This document shows positions 50,758 through 59,257 of a stretch of 64,000 nt of DNA, in pieces. The first letter of the stretch is position 1. Each line of letters opens with the position of its first letter. Position numbers and translations under genes: made by a program. Source of the stretch: DASZTV01 sp035547515 (lineage in GTDB: Bacteria; Actinomycetota; Actinomycetes; JAFAQI01); assembly GCA_035547515.1 (NCBI GenBank), contig DASZUS010000045.1, positions 184,847 through 248,846 on the forward strand, read 5' to 3'. The notes beneath the pieces are model-generated. The model searched no databases and had not been told where the DNA came from. It saw only the letters and a program-made list of their open reading frames with translations.

Positions 50758-52338
50758 GTGAGCCGACGGCGTGCCCTCGGTCTGCTCGCCGGTGCCGGTG
50801 CCGCCGGGGCCCTGGCCGCGTGCGGAGGCGGGTCGGGCCCGGTCCCGGCTGCGACCCGCAAGCCGACGGTGACCGCGACGGCCGCTCCCCCGAGCGCCCC
50901 GGCGGCGGCGAGCGACGCGGACTGGAACTCACTGGCGCAACGAATGCAAGGCGCACTGCTGCGTCGCGGTCAGGCGGGGTACGACGAGGCTTACCTTCTC
51001 TTCGATCCCCGCTTCGACCGGATCCGGCCCGAGGCTGTCGCCCGCGTGGCAACCGATGCCGACGTGGCACCGTGCCTGGACTTCGCGCAGCGCTTCTCGC
51101 TGCCGCTCGCGATCCGGTCGGGAGGCCACTCCTATATCGGTGCTTCCACCGGCCGCGGCCTGGTCATCGACGTACGCCCGATGAACGCCGTAGCGATCGG
51201 CGACCGTACGGCGACGATCGGGGCGGGCGCGGCGCTCGTGGATGTCTACGCCGGCCTGGCCGACCACGGCGTCGCGATCCCGGCCGGGTCGTGCCCCACC
51301 GTCGGCCTGTCCGGGCTCGCCCTCGGCGGCGGGGTCGGAGTGGTGACCCGCAACTACGGGCTGACCTGCGACCGGATCGTGTCCGCACGGGTGGTCACCG
51401 CCGATGGCCGCGCGCTCACTGTCGACGCGCGGCACCACCCCGACCTGTACTGGGCGCTGCGCGGCGGCGGGGGCAGCTTCGGCGTCGTCACTTCCCTGAC
51501 GCTGCAGACCCACCCGGCGGTTCCGCTCTCGCACGCGTTCCTGACCTGGCCGTGGGCCGCGGCCGGCCAGGTGGTCGCCGCCTGGCAGACCTTTGCGACG
51601 TCGGCGCCCCGTGGGCTGTGGTCCGCGTGCCATGTGCTGGCCCCGAACGACAAGTCGCTCGGCCCGAACATCTCCGTACCAGCCGTCTACGTCGGCCCGA
51701 GCAGCGAGCTGTCGAGCCTCCTCGAATCGTTGCTCGACGCCGTACCGGTGGCGCCGACCACCCGCTCGATCACCGACGACAGCTACGTGTCGACCATGCT
51801 GCTGGAGGCCGGTTGCGCCGACCTGACGCTCGCGCAGTGCCACGTCGGCGCCGAGACGCCGGGCGGCACGCTGGCCCGCACGGCGTTCCTGGGAGCTTCA
51901 GACTTCTTCGCGCGGCCGATCCCGGCCGCCGGCATCGCCGCGATGGTGGCGGCGGTGGAGGCACGAGCCGCCGACCCGGCGCTGGGCAACGGCGGCGTGT
52001 CCCTCGACGTACTCGGAGGTGCGGTCGACGACCTCGCCGCCGATGCCACCGCGTTCGTGCACCGGGGCACGCTGTTCAACGCGCAGTACACGGCGGGCTG
52101 GCAGGGTGCGGGCAGCGGAGGGCTCGTGCGCAACCAGGCATCGATCGCGTCGATCCGCTCGACGCTGCACCCGTACGGGACCGGTCAGGCGTACCAGAAC
52201 TACGCCGACGCCTCGCTGGCGAACCCGCAGCAGGCCTACTACGCGACGAACCTGGCGCGCCTCACCGAGGTCAAGCGCGCCTACGACCCGGGCAACCTGT
52301 TCGCCCAACCCCAAGGCATCCGGCCCCAACCGGCGTGA
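50758..52338 (+). CDS. Secreted FAD-linked oxidase, berberine-bridge-enzyme-like
   Basis: 526 residues from GTG 50758; GTG 50743 or the ATG-initiated frame at 50695 are alternatives. The signal VSRRRALGLLAGAGAAGALAACGGG combines a twin-arginine motif with a lipobox. FAD_binding_4 domain with RSGGHSYIGAST (covalent His) and GSCPTVGLSGLALGGGVG (second covalent Cys), so a bicovalent FAD is likely. The BBE domain closes the C-terminus with YATNLARLTEVKRAYDPGNLF. It oxidises an alcohol, sugar or alkaloid outside the membrane. Its stop codon lies in the 59-bp repeat. Confidence 0.9.
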   Translation: MSRRRALGLLAGAGAAGALAACGGGSGPVPAATRKPTVTATAAPPSAPAAASDADWNSLAQRMQGALLRRGQAGYDEAYLLFDPRFDRIRPEAVARVATDADVAPCLDFAQRFSLPLAIRSGGHSYIGASTGRGLVIDVRPMNAVAIGDRTATIGAGAALVDVYAGLADHGVAIPAGSCPTVGLSGLALGGGVGVVTRNYGLTCDRIVSARVVTADGRALTVDARHHPDLYWALRGGGGSFGVVTSLTLQTHPAVPLSHAFLTWPWAAAGQVVAAWQTFATSAPRGLWSACHVLAPNDKSLGPNISVPAVYVGPSSELSSLLESLLDAVPVAPTTRSITDDSYVSTMLLEAGCADLTLAQCHVGAETPGGTLARTAFLGASDFFARPIPAAGIAAMVAAVEARAADPALGNGGVSLDVLGGAVDDLAADATAFVHRGTLFNAQYTAGWQGAGSGGLVRNQASIASIRSTLHPYGTGQAYQNYADASLANPQQAYYATNLARLTEVKRAYDPGNLFAQPQGIRPQPA

Positions 52339-52393
52339 TCTTGACGAAGCGCACCCTATGACGCGGTTTTACGGTGCATTGCGTCAAGATCAC
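52335..52393. repeat. 59-bp palindromic dispersed repeat, copy 2
   Basis: Same length and ends as copy 1 at 21522-21580 (GTGATCTTGACGAA ... CGTCAAGATCAC). Arms GTGCATTGCGTCAAGATCAC and GTGATCTTGACGAAGCGCAC pair imperfectly. It supplies the TGA (52336-52338) of the FAD oxidase and ends two bases before the stop of the convergent sigma factor, so it could act as a two-way terminator. Confidence 0.85.
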
Positions 52394-52395
52394 GC

Positions 52396-53058
52396 TTAGG
52401 AGGCGTCGGCGATCTCGCGGGCGCGGAGGTGGCCGTCGAGCTTGCGCTTGATGCGCTGCAGCGCGTTGTCGATCGACTTGACGTGCCGGTCGAGCACCTC
52501 GGCGATCTCGTGGTAGCTCTTGCCGTCGATGTAGAGCCGCAGCACCTCGGCCTCGAGGTCGGACAGCGCCTCGTCGAAGTGCGCCTGCAGCGCCCGGATC
52601 CGTTCCCCGGAGATCACCAGGTCGGCCGGGTCGGACACGGCCGTCATGGGGAGTACGTCGGCGAGCGTGCGGTCACCCTCCTCGTCGGCGACGACCGGCC
52701 GCGAGAAGGAGACGTAGTTGTTGAGTGGCCCGTGCTTCTGCCGGGTCGCGGTCTTGATCGCGGTGATGATCTGGCGCGTGACGCACAGCTCGGCGAAGGC
52801 CCGGAAGCTCGAGGTCAGGTCCGGGTTGAAGTCCCGGATCGCCTTGTAGAGGCCGATCATCCCTTCCTGGACGATGTCCTCGTGGTCGGCGCCGACCAGG
52901 AAGTACGACCTGGCCTTGGAACGCGCGAAGCCGCGGTACTTCGTCAGGAGATCGGTCAACGCGTAGTCGTCGCCGGCCCGGGCGGCGGCGACGAGGGCGT
53001 CGTCGTCGTCCACAGGGCGTGCCGCGGGCGCAACCGGGCGCACCCTCATCGAACGCAT
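52396..53058 (-). CDS. RNA polymerase sigma factor, SigH (sporulation) type
   Basis: 220 residues; ATG 53049 is an alternative start three codons in. Region 2 reads LLTKYRGFARSKARSYFLVGADHEDIVQEGMIGLYKAIRDF. The marker ATRQKHGPLNNYVSFSRP resembles Spo0H/SigH of Firmicutes, and region 4 contains LRLYIDGKSYHEIAEVLDRHVKSIDNALQRIKRKL. Actinobacterial members are annotated as SigH-type, but their regulons are unclear. No anti-sigma gene is adjacent. Confidence 0.88.
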   Translation of the reverse strand: MRSMRVRPVAPAARPVDDDDALVAAARAGDDYALTDLLTKYRGFARSKARSYFLVGADHEDIVQEGMIGLYKAIRDFNPDLTSSFRAFAELCVTRQIITAIKTATRQKHGPLNNYVSFSRPVVADEEGDRTLADVLPMTAVSDPADLVISGERIRALQAHFDEALSDLEAEVLRLYIDGKSYHEIAEVLDRHVKSIDNALQRIKRKLDGHLRAREIADAS

Positions 53059-53184
53059 AGGTCAGGCCTCTCAACGCTGGGCAACTGGCACGACCAGTGA
53101 CGAATCGTAGGTTCGTGACAGGTCGGTGAACATCGGGCCTCGTCACAACAACGAGCGAGCGACCTTGGAGTTGCGGGCGGATAA

Positions 53185-53200
53185 GTCCGACATTTCGGAC
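53185..53200. promoter_or_regulatory. Short palindrome upstream of the sigma factor gene
   Basis: GTCCGA-CATT-TCGGAC lies in the 252-base gap between rlmB (ends 53311) and the sigma gene start (53058). It could be a weak rlmB terminator or a regulator site. I see nothing else distinctive in this gap. Confidence 0.4.
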
Positions 53201-53310
53201 AAAATGCTGTGATCCGGGTCTCACCGGACCATCACGGCTCGTCGCGGCTCACAAGATCGCGCGGAAATCGTCTAGGCCGAATGGCCCAACCGCGGCGCGC
53301 GGGCGAAGGG

Positions 53311-54252
53311 TCAGCCGCGGCGGCGCCGCGCGACCTCGGCGAGCGCGATACCCGCCGCGACCGAGGCGTTGAGCGACTCGACCGGCCCGGCAAGCGGGAT
53401 CCGCAGCGTGAGGTCGCAGCGCTCCCGCACCAGGCGCGACAGCCCCGCCCCCTCGGCCCCGACGACGACCACGAGCGGCCCGGTCGCCAGCTCGAGCGCG
53501 TCCAGGTCGATCTCGCCGCGGCCGTCCAGTCCGACGATCATCAGCCCGGCCTCGGCGTACGACGTCAAGGCCCGCACCAGGTTGGTCGCGCGCGCCACCG
53601 GAAGCCGGGCGAGCGCCCCGGCGCTTGCCTTCCACGCCGACGGGGTCACGCCGACCGAGCGTCGCTCCGGCAGCAGCACGCCGTGAGCGCCGAAGGCCGC
53701 CGCGGATCGGACCACGGCGCCGAGGTTGTGCGGGTCGGTGACGCCGTCGAGCGCCACGATCAGCGGCGGGTCCGGCGCCTCGAGCACTCGCCGCAGCAGG
53801 TCGTCGGGATGGGCGTACTCGTACGGGCGCACCGCGAGTGCGATCCCCTGGTGCGGCGCGCCGCCGCAGAGCCGGTCGAGCTCCTGGCGGCTGGACTCGA
53901 CGACAGCGATCTCGTGCTCTTTCGCGAGCCGCGCCGCCTCGACCAGCCGGTCGTCTCGCTCGAGCCCGGACGCCAGATACATCGTCGTCGCGGGCACAGC
54001 AGCCCGAAGCGCCTCGACCACCGCGTTGCGGCCGGCGACGACGTCCGGAGCGCCTTCGCGCCGGCGGGTGTCCGCTCGTGCCGGGCGAGGCCTGGCCCCC
54101 TGCTGCGACGCCGCGCGCTTTGCCGCCGCTCGGGCGCGGCGCGCCGCGGGGTGCTTGGTCCGGTCCTCGGCCTTCGGCGTCGGACCTCGGCCTTCGAGCT
54201 TGCGCCTGCCATGGCCGCCGGTCCCGCTGGTCGGGCCCTTCTTGGACGCCAT
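53311..54252 (-). CDS. rlmB: 23S rRNA (guanosine-2'-O)-methyltransferase RlmB
   Basis: 313 residues. A 65-residue basic, Ala/Arg-rich N-terminal tail, then the substrate-binding L30-like domain (VVAGRNAVVEALRA), and the SPOUT knot: DPHNLGAVVRSAAAFGAHGV, VVVVGAEGAGLS and RIPLAGPVESLNASVAAGI. It methylates G2251 of 23S rRNA. Its ATG overlaps the cysS stop by one base, the conserved actinobacterial cysS-rlmB pair. Confidence 0.95.
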   Translation of the reverse strand: MASKKGPTSGTGGHGRRKLEGRGPTPKAEDRTKHPAARRARAAAKRAASQQGARPRPARADTRRREGAPDVVAGRNAVVEALRAAVPATTMYLASGLERDDRLVEAARLAKEHEIAVVESSRQELDRLCGGAPHQGIALAVRPYEYAHPDDLLRRVLEAPDPPLIVALDGVTDPHNLGAVVRSAAAFGAHGVLLPERRSVGVTPSAWKASAGALARLPVARATNLVRALTSYAEAGLMIVGLDGRGEIDLDALELATGPLVVVVGAEGAGLSRLVRERCDLTLRIPLAGPVESLNASVAAGIALAEVARRRRG

Positions 54253-55631
54253 CAGCGGTCGACCCGCCAGCGCGGGCCGTCCGCGGTGTCCTCGACGATG
54301 ATCCCGGCCGCGGCGAGCGCGTCGCGGATCCGGTCGCTCTCGGCGAAGTCCTTGCGCTCCCGGGCGGCCTGCCGCGAGGCGAGCAGCGCCGGCATCAGCG
54401 CCTCCACGATCCTGCTGAGCGACGACTCAGCGCCGCCCGCGAAGTCGGCCGGCGCGAGACCGAGCACATCGGTCATCGCGGCGGCATCGGCGTACGCCGC
54501 GCGTGCCGTCGCCTCGTCGCCATCCGCGAGCGCGGAGTTGCCCCGGCGGACCGTGTCGTGAAGCACGCCGAGCGCCGCCGGCACCGCGATGTCCTCGTCC
54601 ATCGCGGCCGCGAACTCGGCGGGAAACGCTGGCGCCGCCGGGACATCGGGGAAGCGCTCCGCCGCCCGGGTCAGGAAGTTCTCGATCCGGCTGTACGCCG
54701 CCTCCGACTCGGCGAGACCAGCGTCGCTCCACTCGCTCTCGGACCGGTAGTGCGGCGCGACCAGGTGGTAGCGCACGGCTTGCGCGCGCACCTCGCCGAG
54801 CAGGTCGGCGACGAACAGCGAGTTGCCTAGCGACTTGCTCATCTTCGTACCGCCGGTGTTGAGCAGCCCGTGATGCAGCCAGAACCGGGCGAAGCCGTCG
54901 CCGGCCGCGCTCGACTGCGCCAGCTCGTTCTCGTGGTGCGGGAACACCAGGTCGAGGCCGCCGCCGTGGATGTCGAAGGTCGGGCCGAGGTACTTCGTGG
55001 CCATCGCCGAGCACTCGATGTGCCACCCTGGCCGGCCCGGGCCCCACGGGGTGTCCCAGTAGGGCTCGCCGGGCTTCGCCGCTTTCCACAGCGCGAAGTC
55101 GAGCGGGCTGCGCTTGGCGGCCGTGCCGTCCTCGCCGGACTGCATCGCGTCCGGCTGCTGACCAGACAGCTCGCCGTACGCCGGATGCGACCGTACGTCG
55201 AAGTAGACGTCCCCCCCTGAGGGGTAGGCGTGCCCGGCGTCGATCAGCCGCTGGATCAACGCGACCATCTCCGGGATGTGGCCGGTGGCGCGGGGCTCGC
55301 CTGTCGGCGGGAGGCAGTTCAGCGCGGTGTACGCCGCGTGGAACTCCCGGGTGACCGATGTCGCGAGCGCCCACCAGGGCACACCTTGGGCGTCGGCGTT
55401 GACGAGGATCTTGTCGTCGATGTCGGTCACGTTGCGCACGTGGTGCACCTCGTGGCCGCTCGCGGTGAGCCATCGGCGTACGACGTCGAAGGCAACCGCG
55501 GACCGGACGTGACCGATGTGGGGAGCGGACTGCACGGTGGGCCCGCAGACGTAGAGCGTCACGACTCCCGGGAGCACCGGCTCGAAGTCCCGGACCGCCC
55601 GCGTCCGGGTGTCGTAAAGCCGCAGCGCCAC
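54252..55631 (-). CDS. cysS: Cysteinyl-tRNA synthetase
   Basis: 459 residues. Zinc Cys in LYVCGPTVQSAPHIGHVRSA together with the HIGH motif, CSAM (the second zinc Cys) near 210, and KMSKSLGN for ATP binding. DALR-like anticodon region follows. Complete and of normal length. The paralogue MshC of mycothiol synthesis lacks the full C-terminal part, so this is CysS. In relatives it directly follows ispF. Here 1.9 kb of other DNA lies between them. Confidence 0.95.
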   Translation of the reverse strand: MALRLYDTRTRAVRDFEPVLPGVVTLYVCGPTVQSAPHIGHVRSAVAFDVVRRWLTASGHEVHHVRNVTDIDDKILVNADAQGVPWWALATSVTREFHAAYTALNCLPPTGEPRATGHIPEMVALIQRLIDAGHAYPSGGDVYFDVRSHPAYGELSGQQPDAMQSGEDGTAAKRSPLDFALWKAAKPGEPYWDTPWGPGRPGWHIECSAMATKYLGPTFDIHGGGLDLVFPHHENELAQSSAAGDGFARFWLHHGLLNTGGTKMSKSLGNSLFVADLLGEVRAQAVRYHLVAPHYRSESEWSDAGLAESEAAYSRIENFLTRAAERFPDVPAAPAFPAEFAAAMDEDIAVPAALGVLHDTVRRGNSALADGDEATARAAYADAAAMTDVLGLAPADFAGGAESSLSRIVEALMPALLASRQAARERKDFAESDRIRDALAAAGIIVEDTADGPRWRVDR

Positions 55632-56042
55632 GCAGCAAGCCTACGGATGTCGCAGCCAATCGGGGACTCAACAGAGGGCCGCCACGATCCACCGGAGCGG
55701 GTGTCTAGCCCACAGGCCGACGGTGGACTCGTCGTACGTGGAGTTCTCCTAGGGAGGCGCCAGGAAGCAACTCGACCAGCCGAGACGTCAACCGACCCAC
55801 ATTCGCATTGTTGTTACCGCCATCCAGGACGTTCCAGCGAAACCGGGTCGACCTCGCTATAGCCAGGGCCGAGCCAGAAGGCGTCGGAGTTGCGTCCCCT
55901 GTCGTACACCACGTCAGGGGACGCAACTGTCGCGACTGAACCCCACATTCCCGCGACACAGCGGAGGAGCTTGGGCCTTGTTCGCTTCCGATGCCGGACT
56001 CGATGGGTCTCCAGACACGCCGGGTCCATTCAGTATTCGCAG
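55632..56042. other. Gene-poor stretch between cysS and the small-gene insert
   Basis: No convincing gene is seen. A leftward frame (55705-56106) ends in a plausible-looking segment (RWNVLDGGNNNANVGRLTSRL), but its upstream part looks non-coding, so it may be a gene remnant. The most distinctive element is the 41-nt hairpin at 55888-55928. The composition is less GC-rich than the flanks. Confidence 0.5.
55888..55928. repeat. Perfect 14-bp inverted repeat hairpin
   Basis: AGTTGCGTCCCCTG (55888-55901) pairs with CAGGGGACGCAACT (55915-55928) around a 13-base loop. No T-run follows on either strand. It may mark an element boundary or a structured RNA in the insert between cysS and ispF. Confidence 0.75.
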
Positions 56043-56294
56043 CTAACGATGCGCGCTCGGCTCTGTCCAGTCCGCCGCGCTCCAGTACACCGTTGCATTC
56101 CACCACAGTCCGTTGGCCGTCACTTCGTAGCCGACTGTCATGTCGATAATGTCGGACAGCGCGATCTCAGCCTCCTCGATCGTCGTCGCGACCCGTCGAA
56201 GCAACTCGGGGAGGCTTCCCTCGGTGCCGCTCCCGAGTGGATTCGCAAGGGAGACTGAATAGCGACGACCCACGTCGCGCGGGTCTAGTGCCAT
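56043..56294 (-). CDS. Small hypothetical protein, 83 aa
   Basis: ATG 56294 has AGAGGA about six bases upstream, which fixes the start. The sequence MALDPRDVGRRYSVSLANPLG, an amphipathic helix SLPELLRRVATTIEEAEIALSDIIDM and a hydrophobic strand region YEVTANGLWWNATVYW suggest a small alpha/beta protein with no signal. I recognise no family. It belongs to the lower-GC insert. Confidence 0.6.
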   Translation of the reverse strand: MALDPRDVGRRYSVSLANPLGSGTEGSLPELLRRVATTIEEAEIALSDIIDMTVGYEVTANGLWWNATVYWSAADWTEPSAHR

Positions 56295-56522
56295 GCTTGT
56301 TCCTCTCGGCGTCTCAACTATGAATGAATCAAGGCACCGCCAACTGCTGTTCAGCTCGCGCGTTCCACGGCTCACCCGATGACCGGGTCCCAGGCATCAC
56401 CCGGGTGGATGCCGATATCTCCATCGTCCCCTGGTTTCGAGCACGTGTTTGGCGAGGTTTAGCGCCGTATCGTTTGTCTTTACCACGGCGCGTGGCATAG
56501 TTTCGTCCGCCCAAGGGCCCTC

Positions 56523-56723
56523 TCATATCGCCCTTGAGATCAGCAACGCGCAGCCAGCAAGCGCGCCAGCACCGAGGACCTCGACCCCCCGGATCGGGTA
56601 CCCCACCAGGATCAATGGCACGCAGCCCACAAGGCATCCCGCGCAAAACAGGGCGAGGCCGAGTTCAAATCCGTACCAGTGTCCACCGCTCCCGCGAAGC
56701 CGCCAGCGAGCCCGGCGAGGCAC
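56523..56723 (-). CDS. Putative small two-helix membrane protein, 66 aa
   Basis: From GTG 56723. A basic N-terminus (MPRRARWRLRG), then two hydrophobic segments (FELGLALFCAGCLVGCVPLILVG and VEVLGAGALAGCALLI). No clear ribosome binding site was found. The topology resembles that of the next small gene upstream (56828-57097). It may be spurious. Confidence 0.4.
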   Translation of the reverse strand: MPRRARWRLRGSGGHWYGFELGLALFCAGCLVGCVPLILVGYPIRGVEVLGAGALAGCALLISRAI

Positions 56724-56827
56724 CGACGTGCTAGACCCACGTCACACCTCCGTGAGAAACATAGTCCTCATTCGGCGTATAACCCCTGGGATTCTCCCAC
56801 TTGGGACTGGACCGTTACTGATAACAC

Positions 56828-57097
56828 CTAAGGTTTTCCGCGGCCAAAGAGTAAAATGAATGCGAGCGCCAGGAAGATAGCGAGGCAAAACAGGGCGTAA
56901 GCGAAGTGACCCGCGAAAAGGGCTGCAAAAGCGGCGACAAATGCGCCGCATGCAAACATAGCGGCTTTAAACTCCCCGGTGCCGAGCGGTCGCAGGCTCA
57001 CGTGCCCGCGGCACCAGGCCCTGGTCCGCGCCAACGCACTCGTAACTCGCGCCCGCAATGCAGTTTCACCTTCTAGATCTATCGATAGGTCAACCAT
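56828..57097 (-). CDS. Small membrane protein, 89 aa, unknown
   Basis: From ATG 57097. A soluble, charged N-terminal half (MVDLSIDLEGETALRARVTSALARTRAW) is followed by two transmembrane helices (AAMFACGAFVAAFAALFAGHF and ALFCLAIFLALAFILLFG) and a basic end. It is divergent from the 110-aa gene at 57136 with 38 bases between. The family is not recognised; coding use is less GC-biased than in the neighbours. Confidence 0.55.
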   Translation of the reverse strand: MVDLSIDLEGETALRARVTSALARTRAWCRGHVSLRPLGTGEFKAAMFACGAFVAAFAALFAGHFAYALFCLAIFLALAFILLFGRGKP

Positions 57098-57120
57098 CGC
57101 AGGACAGTTCGGCCGCCGCA

Positions 57121-57135
57121 GGTCAGAATCTGACC
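57121..57135. promoter_or_regulatory. 15-bp palindrome abutting a start codon
   Basis: GGTCAGA-A-TCTGACC is a perfect palindrome that ends one base before ATG 57136. It includes a CAGAAT -10-like element, so a bound protein would block a leaderless promoter. It lies between two divergent small genes. Confidence 0.5.
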
Positions 57136-57468
57136 ATGAGGCCCGGCGAGTTGGGATTTGCGCGCGCCGCCTTAGACGCCTGTCTCTCTCACCTGGCACA
57201 AGAGTCTGTCGTACCGAACACCGTCACCCTGCTTCGTGCGTGGCCGGAACCCGAGTATGGATTCTGCGTGATCTATCGACACGCATGGCACCCCGAACTG
57301 GTCCTTGGATATCGCGCAGTTGCGCCGCAAGGCGACGAGTCCTTCGAGGATGTTGAGGAGTTTGGCTTCGAGGTCGCAAACTTTCAGTTGCGGGAGCCTC
57401 TCGGCACCGAGCGCGCACGCCTCTCCTTCGACGCGGCCGGCGTGGCTTGGTGGGGCAGCCCTCGATGA
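57136..57468 (+). CDS. Hypothetical protein, 110 aa
   Basis: From ATG 57136, the only rightward gene in the insert. A soluble protein with no signal: an N-terminal helix (GELGFARAALDACLSHLAQ), then strand-rich LLRAWPEPEYGFCVIYRHAWH and an acidic stretch GDESFEDVEEFGFEVANF. No family is recognised; its size would suit an immunity protein or a small stress protein, but nothing supports a choice. It ends 68 bases from convergent ispF. Confidence 0.6.
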   Translation: MRPGELGFARAALDACLSHLAQESVVPNTVTLLRAWPEPEYGFCVIYRHAWHPELVLGYRAVAPQGDESFEDVEEFGFEVANFQLREPLGTERARLSFDAAGVAWWGSPR

Positions 57469-57536
57469 CGCTGGCCACCACCCACAACTCGAGAATCTTC
57501 GACTGCCGCCGCAAGCCCCTGGAGACCGGCTCCCCG

Positions 57537-58046
57537 TCAGCGGCCGACGAGCAGGGCGGTTGCGATGGCGGCGAGCCCCTCGCCGCGCCCGGTCAGCCCG
57601 AGACCGTCGGTCGACGTCGCCGACACCGCCACCGACGCGCCGATCGCCTGCGACAACGCCGCCTCCGCTTCGGCGCGGCGCGGCCCGAGCTTGGGTCGCT
57701 CGCCGATGAGCTGTACGGCGACGTTGCCGATCGCCCAGCCCTCGGCGATCACCCGCCGCGCGGTCTCGGTCAGCAACACGAGGCCCGAGGCGCCGGCCCA
57801 CTCCGGCTCACTCGTGCCGTACTGCAGCCCCAGGTCGCCCATGCCGGCGGCGGACAGCAGCGCGTCGCACGCGGCATGCGCGACGACATCGCCGTCCGAA
57901 TGACCGGCGAGTCCCCGCTCACCGGGCCACGCGAGTCCCGCCAGCGCCAGCACCCGGCCGTCCTCGAAGGGATGCACGTCGACGCCGATCCCAATCCGCG
58001 GCACCCCGACCAGCGCATCGCTGAACGGGACGACCTCTTGGGTCAT
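57537..58046 (-). CDS. ispF: 2-C-methyl-D-erythritol 2,4-cyclodiphosphate synthase
   Basis: 169 residues. Metal ligands lie in GIGVDVHPFEDG and GHSDGDVVAHAACDALL, with TSTDGLGLTGRGEGLAA at the C-terminus. It closes the cyclic diphosphate in the MEP isoprenoid pathway. Its ATG overlaps the PIN/TRAM stop by four bases. The usual partner ispD, which lies upstream or is fused in many actinobacteria, is absent: the PIN/TRAM gene directly precedes ispF. Confidence 0.95.
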   Translation of the reverse strand: MTQEVVPFSDALVGVPRIGIGVDVHPFEDGRVLALAGLAWPGERGLAGHSDGDVVAHAACDALLSAAGMGDLGLQYGTSEPEWAGASGLVLLTETARRVIAEGWAIGNVAVQLIGERPKLGPRRAEAEAALSQAIGASVAVSATSTDGLGLTGRGEGLAAIATALLVGR

Positions 58047-59185
58047 GCCCCGGCCTTCGCGACCGGCGAGGGGCCGATCACGTCGGCGAAGACCAACCGG
58101 CCGTTGGCCGTCACAACCACGCTGCTGACCCGCACCGTCACATCCTTGCCGACCAGCGAGCGCCCACGCTCGACGACGACCATCGTCCCGTCGTCGAGGT
58201 ACCCCACGCCCTGCCCGGCCTCACGTCCAGGTTTCGCCACCTGCACCGTCACGTCCTCACCGACGACGACCGGTGGGCGCAGGGCCAGCGAAAGCGCGTG
58301 GAAGTTCAGCACCGTGACCCCGGAGATCGTGGACTGCTTGGCGAGGTTCGAGTCCAGGGTCAGCAAGGCGTACTCGTGGTCGAGGCACGTGCGCAGCAGC
58401 TTCTCGTCGACCGCCTCGACGTCCGGCTGAGGATCGGGAATCACATCGAGGTCGACGAACGGCTCCCGCCGCAGCGTCTCGAGCACTTCGATGCCGCGCC
58501 GGCCGCGGGCGCGGCGCACCGGGTCGGAGGTCTTCGCCAGCCGGTCGAGCTCGTCGAGCACCGGCTGGATCACCACGAACCTGCCGTGCACGAAGCCGGC
58601 GCGCACCACGTCGACGATCCGCCCGTCGATGGCCACCGAGGTGTCGACGAGCTTCACCAGCGCCGACCCTGACAGCCGCCTCGGCATCACGCCGGTGCGA
58701 AAGCCGATCACGCCGAGCACGTCGTCACGCTTGGCGGCACCGACCCGGAAGCCGACGTAGGCGAGCAGTACGACGACGATGCTGAACAGTGAGACGGCGA
58801 GCGGCAGCGCCGGGATGAAGAACAACGGCCAGCCGGTGACGATCGCGATCAGCGCACCGACCAGCCCGCCGAAGCTTCCCGCAACCAGGGTGTCGGCGGA
58901 GACCTCCCGCAGCACCGCCTCGGTGCGGTCCGCGGTGGTCGCGGCGGTGCGACCGACCACGCCGCCCACGACGTACCCGATCCCCGACCCGACGATCACG
59001 CCGAGCCCGGCCCCGCGGAACGGGCCGATCGAGAGGTTGTGAAGGTGGTGGGAGCTGACCTGGCCGACTTCGACACCGAGACCGATGAAGAAGACGACGG
59101 TGAGCAGCCGCAGGACCTCAACGAGCGTGTTGGGGGTACGGCGGGTCGGCGCCTTGCTCCGGCTCACTCGAGAATCCTCGACCAC
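58043..59185 (-). CDS. PIN/TRAM-domain membrane protein (YacL-like)
   Basis: 380 residues. Four hydrophobic segments in the first 150 residues, then a PIN domain (VKLVDTSVAIDGRIVDVV ... LLTLDSNLAKQ, with conserved Asp residues), and a C-terminal TRAM domain (EDVTVQVAKPGREAGQGVGYLDDGTMVVV). It is a predicted membrane-anchored ribonuclease-like protein common beside carD in actinobacteria. It is translationally coupled to ispF. Confidence 0.93.
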   Translation of the reverse strand: MVEDSRVSRSKAPTRRTPNTLVEVLRLLTVVFFIGLGVEVGQVSSHHLHNLSIGPFRGAGLGVIVGSGIGYVVGGVVGRTAATTADRTEAVLREVSADTLVAGSFGGLVGALIAIVTGWPLFFIPALPLAVSLFSIVVVLLAYVGFRVGAAKRDDVLGVIGFRTGVMPRRLSGSALVKLVDTSVAIDGRIVDVVRAGFVHGRFVVIQPVLDELDRLAKTSDPVRRARGRRGIEVLETLRREPFVDLDVIPDPQPDVEAVDEKLLRTCLDHEYALLTLDSNLAKQSTISGVTVLNFHALSLALRPPVVVGEDVTVQVAKPGREAGQGVGYLDDGTMVVVERGRSLVGKDVTVRVSSVVVTANGRLVFADVIGPSPVAKAGA

Positions 59186-59257
59186 AAGTCAGCCCAACTT
59201 CACCCGGAAGGGCTAATCAAGATCATCCAGGCCGCCGTGGTCAGCAGCGACCGGGAG

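Noticed and set aside
55705..56106. 133-codon leftward frame in the insert
   Set aside because: Only the last 45 residues look protein-like and no ribosome site is found; kept as a possible remnant in the gap note.
56742..56951. 69-codon leftward frame between two small membrane genes
   Set aside because: It overlaps the better-supported 89-aa gene and is rich in Arg and Pro without a coherent pattern.
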